The notes under the pieces: generated by a model
Database searches by the model: none
What the model was told of the DNA's origin: nothing
The model's input: the letters and a program-made list of their open reading frames with translations, nothing else
Translations under genes and position numbers: made by a program
Origin: Treponema sp.
GTDB lineage: Bacteria > Spirochaetota > Spirochaetia > Treponematales > Treponemataceae
Direction: 5' to 3'
DNA: 7,001 nt
Assembly (NCBI GenBank): GCA_023231445.1
Contig: JALNVF010000150.1
Location: 1-7,001, forward strand
Shown: positions 6,350-7,001 of the stretch, piece after piece
Position numbering within the stretch: the stretch's first letter is position 1
How the letters are laid out: each line of letters begins with the position of its first letter

Positions 6350-6730
6350 TTATTGAATATCTTTATATGGATATGTATGTTCTGCTTTTGACTGAAACTC
6401 TTTTACTGTTACTATTTTTCCATGTTTATCAAATTCAATTAATGAAACCCCGTTGAATCTGCTGATGGTTTTTAAATATTCACATTCAAAATACCATTCT
6501 ACTGTATAAACTGAACTATCTGTATAAATTTCGCTTATATCCCATCTAAAAACTTTTCCTTTTGTTTGCCAGTCTTCAAACCATTTTTTTACCTGTACTT
6601 TATTCCGGTATTCCGGTCCGTAACTTTCACTGTATAAAACAGTATCTGCAAAATATGTATCTATTACTTCGGGTTTATTTTCAATCCATGATGAAAAATA
6701 TTTGTGTATTATTTCTTTATAATCTGTCAT
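6350..6730 (-). CDS. NTF2/SnoaL-like small protein
   Basis: This 126-residue protein looks like the SnoaL-like branch of the NTF2 superfamily: an N-terminal helix pair (DYKEIIHKYFSSWIENKPEV, 3-22), then DTYFADTVLYSESYGPEYR (24-42), a middle helix VKKWFEDWQTKGKVFRWDIS (47-66), and a run of curved strands (SVYTVEWYFECEY, SRFNGVSLIEFD, IVTVKEFQSKAEH). The group forms cone-shaped dimers with a small-molecule pocket and includes ketosteroid-isomerase and polyketide-cyclase relatives as well as many proteins of unknown function. No catalytic residues can be assigned with confidence. It is the first gene of a two-gene unit with the VOC protein and shares its low G+C content. A weak AAGAGA lies about 8 bases before the ATG. 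Its upstream side directly abuts the IS110 left end, so its original promoter may have been displaced. Confidence 0.75.
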   Translation of the reverse strand: MTDYKEIIHKYFSSWIENKPEVIDTYFADTVLYSESYGPEYRNKVQVKKWFEDWQTKGKVFRWDISEIYTDSSVYTVEWYFECEYLKTISRFNGVSLIEFDKHGKIVTVKEFQSKAEHTYPYKDIQ

Positions 6731-6745
6731 TTTTTTAATCTCTTT

Positions 6746-6875
6746 TAGCGACGCTGTACGGCGTCAAGATAACATACAATATGGTGAGCTCGGGGGCTGT
6801 TGTAAACCGCGGATTTACGGCAAACTTCAGTTGTGACCAGGCAGCACGGATACCGCAAACAGAGGAGGTCCACCA
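6746..6875 (+). ncRNA. Possible bridge-RNA region of the IS110 element
   Basis: In IS110-group elements the noncoding left end encodes a structured bridge RNA whose two loops pair with donor and target DNA. This segment is in the right place and contains inverted repeats: GACGC (6750-6754) with GCGTC (6761-6765), extendable by a T-G wobble to a GTAC loop, and GTAAA (6802-6806) with TTTAC (6814-6818) enclosing CCGCGGA. The stems are short, the segment is shorter than I recall for the characterised bridge RNA, and in the IS1111 subgroup the RNA comes from the right end instead. This is a location-based candidate, not an identified RNA. Confidence 0.25.
6863..6868 (+). promoter_or_regulatory. 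Ribosome binding site of the IS110 transposase
   Basis: AGGAGG is a near-perfect Shine-Dalgarno sequence, stronger than those of most genes in this window. It ends 7 bases before the codon ATC at 6876-6878, which is the ideal distance, and 31 bases before the first in-frame ATG (6900-6902). It therefore argues that translation begins at ATC or that a former ATG there has mutated. Confidence 0.6.
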
Positions 6876-7001
6876 ATCGAAAGTATAATTTATGTCGGAA
6901 TGGATGTCCACAAGGACACGTACAGTCTGTGCAGTTTTGACGCAAAACGCAATCTGCAGTTTTCTCAGACACAGATGAAATCAACGACAGAAAATGTCGT
7001 A
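6876..7001 (+). CDS. IS110-family transposase, N-terminal part
   Basis: The 42 codons up to the window edge include IIYVGMDVHKDTYSLCSFD, the hallmark start of the RuvC-like DEDD domain of IS110-family transposases. The Asp in GMD is the first catalytic acidic residue. These enzymes recombine a circular element intermediate into target DNA guided by an element-encoded RNA. The frame has no ATG, GTG or TTG between the upstream stop (TGA at 6834-6836) and the ATG at 6900-6902, which lies inside the catalytic strand and would remove the YVG residues. With AGGAGG 7 bases before ATC (6876-6878), I place the start there. ATA (6885) and ATT (6888) are other non-standard options. Subgroup (IS110 or IS1111) and integrity cannot be judged because most of the gene is outside the window. 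Confidence 0.8.
   Translation, partial: MESIIYVGMDVHKDTYSLCSFDAKRNLQFSQTQMKSTTENVV

Larger units (their letters stand above)
6746..7001 (+). mobile_element. IS110-family insertion sequence, left end (runs off right edge)
   Basis: The base composition changes sharply near 6746, from the AT-rich NTF2/VOC cassette to a more GC-rich stretch that leads into an IS110-type transposase frame at 6876. IS110 elements lack clear terminal inverted repeats, so the exact left boundary cannot be seen; 6746 is an estimate from composition and from the end of the neighbouring gene's ribosome binding site. About 130 noncoding bases precede the transposase. Confidence 0.6.

Noticed and set aside
5231..6820. 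Shared 11-mer CGGATTTACGG at about 5231 and 6810, considered as an IS-related repeat
   Set aside because: Several 11-base matches are expected by chance in 7 kb, and the flanks do not match.
6745..6984. Minus-strand open frame of 79 codons, Cys-rich
   Set aside because: It overlaps the IS110 transposase start and left end in antisense. The cysteines are scattered and no ribosome binding site or domain pattern is evident.

Overview
The window looks like a piece of a spirochaete chromosome, most likely a Treponema from a gut or oral habitat. That assignment is an inference from the style of the Pgk N-terminus, the moderate G+C content, weak Shine-Dalgarno signals and the kinds of insertion-sequence remnants. 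No rRNA or tRNA is present to confirm it.

Left part (1-4025, minus strand). The N-terminus of phosphoglycerate kinase (pgk) runs off the left edge and has its own leader and a candidate promoter. Upstream of it is a compact four-gene cluster transcribed leftward: a divergent acyltransferase (3154-3939), a GT8 glycosyltransferase (2339-3157, ATGA overlap with the previous gene), a membrane GT2 glycosyltransferase (1012-2277) and a PlsC-type acyltransferase (189-995). Two glycosyltransferases bracketed by two acyltransferases suggest assembly of an acylated glycolipid at the cytoplasmic membrane. The product cannot be named from sequence.

Middle (4100-4960, plus strand). A divergent gene encodes a probably exported, TPR-like protein of unknown role.

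Right part (5028-7001). This is an accessory zone. It holds a 23-bp tandem array, a decayed IS3-family transposase (minus) with an internal deletion, and the C-terminal remnant of an IS1182-family transposase (plus) fused to the truncated end of the IS3 remnant. Next comes an AT-rich two-gene cassette (NTF2/SnoaL-like protein, then a VOC/bleomycin-resistance-like protein, both minus). Last is the 5' end of an IS110-family transposase running off the right edge. The IS110 reading frame has a good ribosome binding site but no standard start codon at the expected place. The noncoding DNA before it is where a bridge RNA would lie in IS110-group elements.

I see no clear new defence or RNA-guided system beyond that possible bridge RNA. 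The most unusual items are the 23-bp array, the IS110 start region and the acyltransferase/glycosyltransferase operon.
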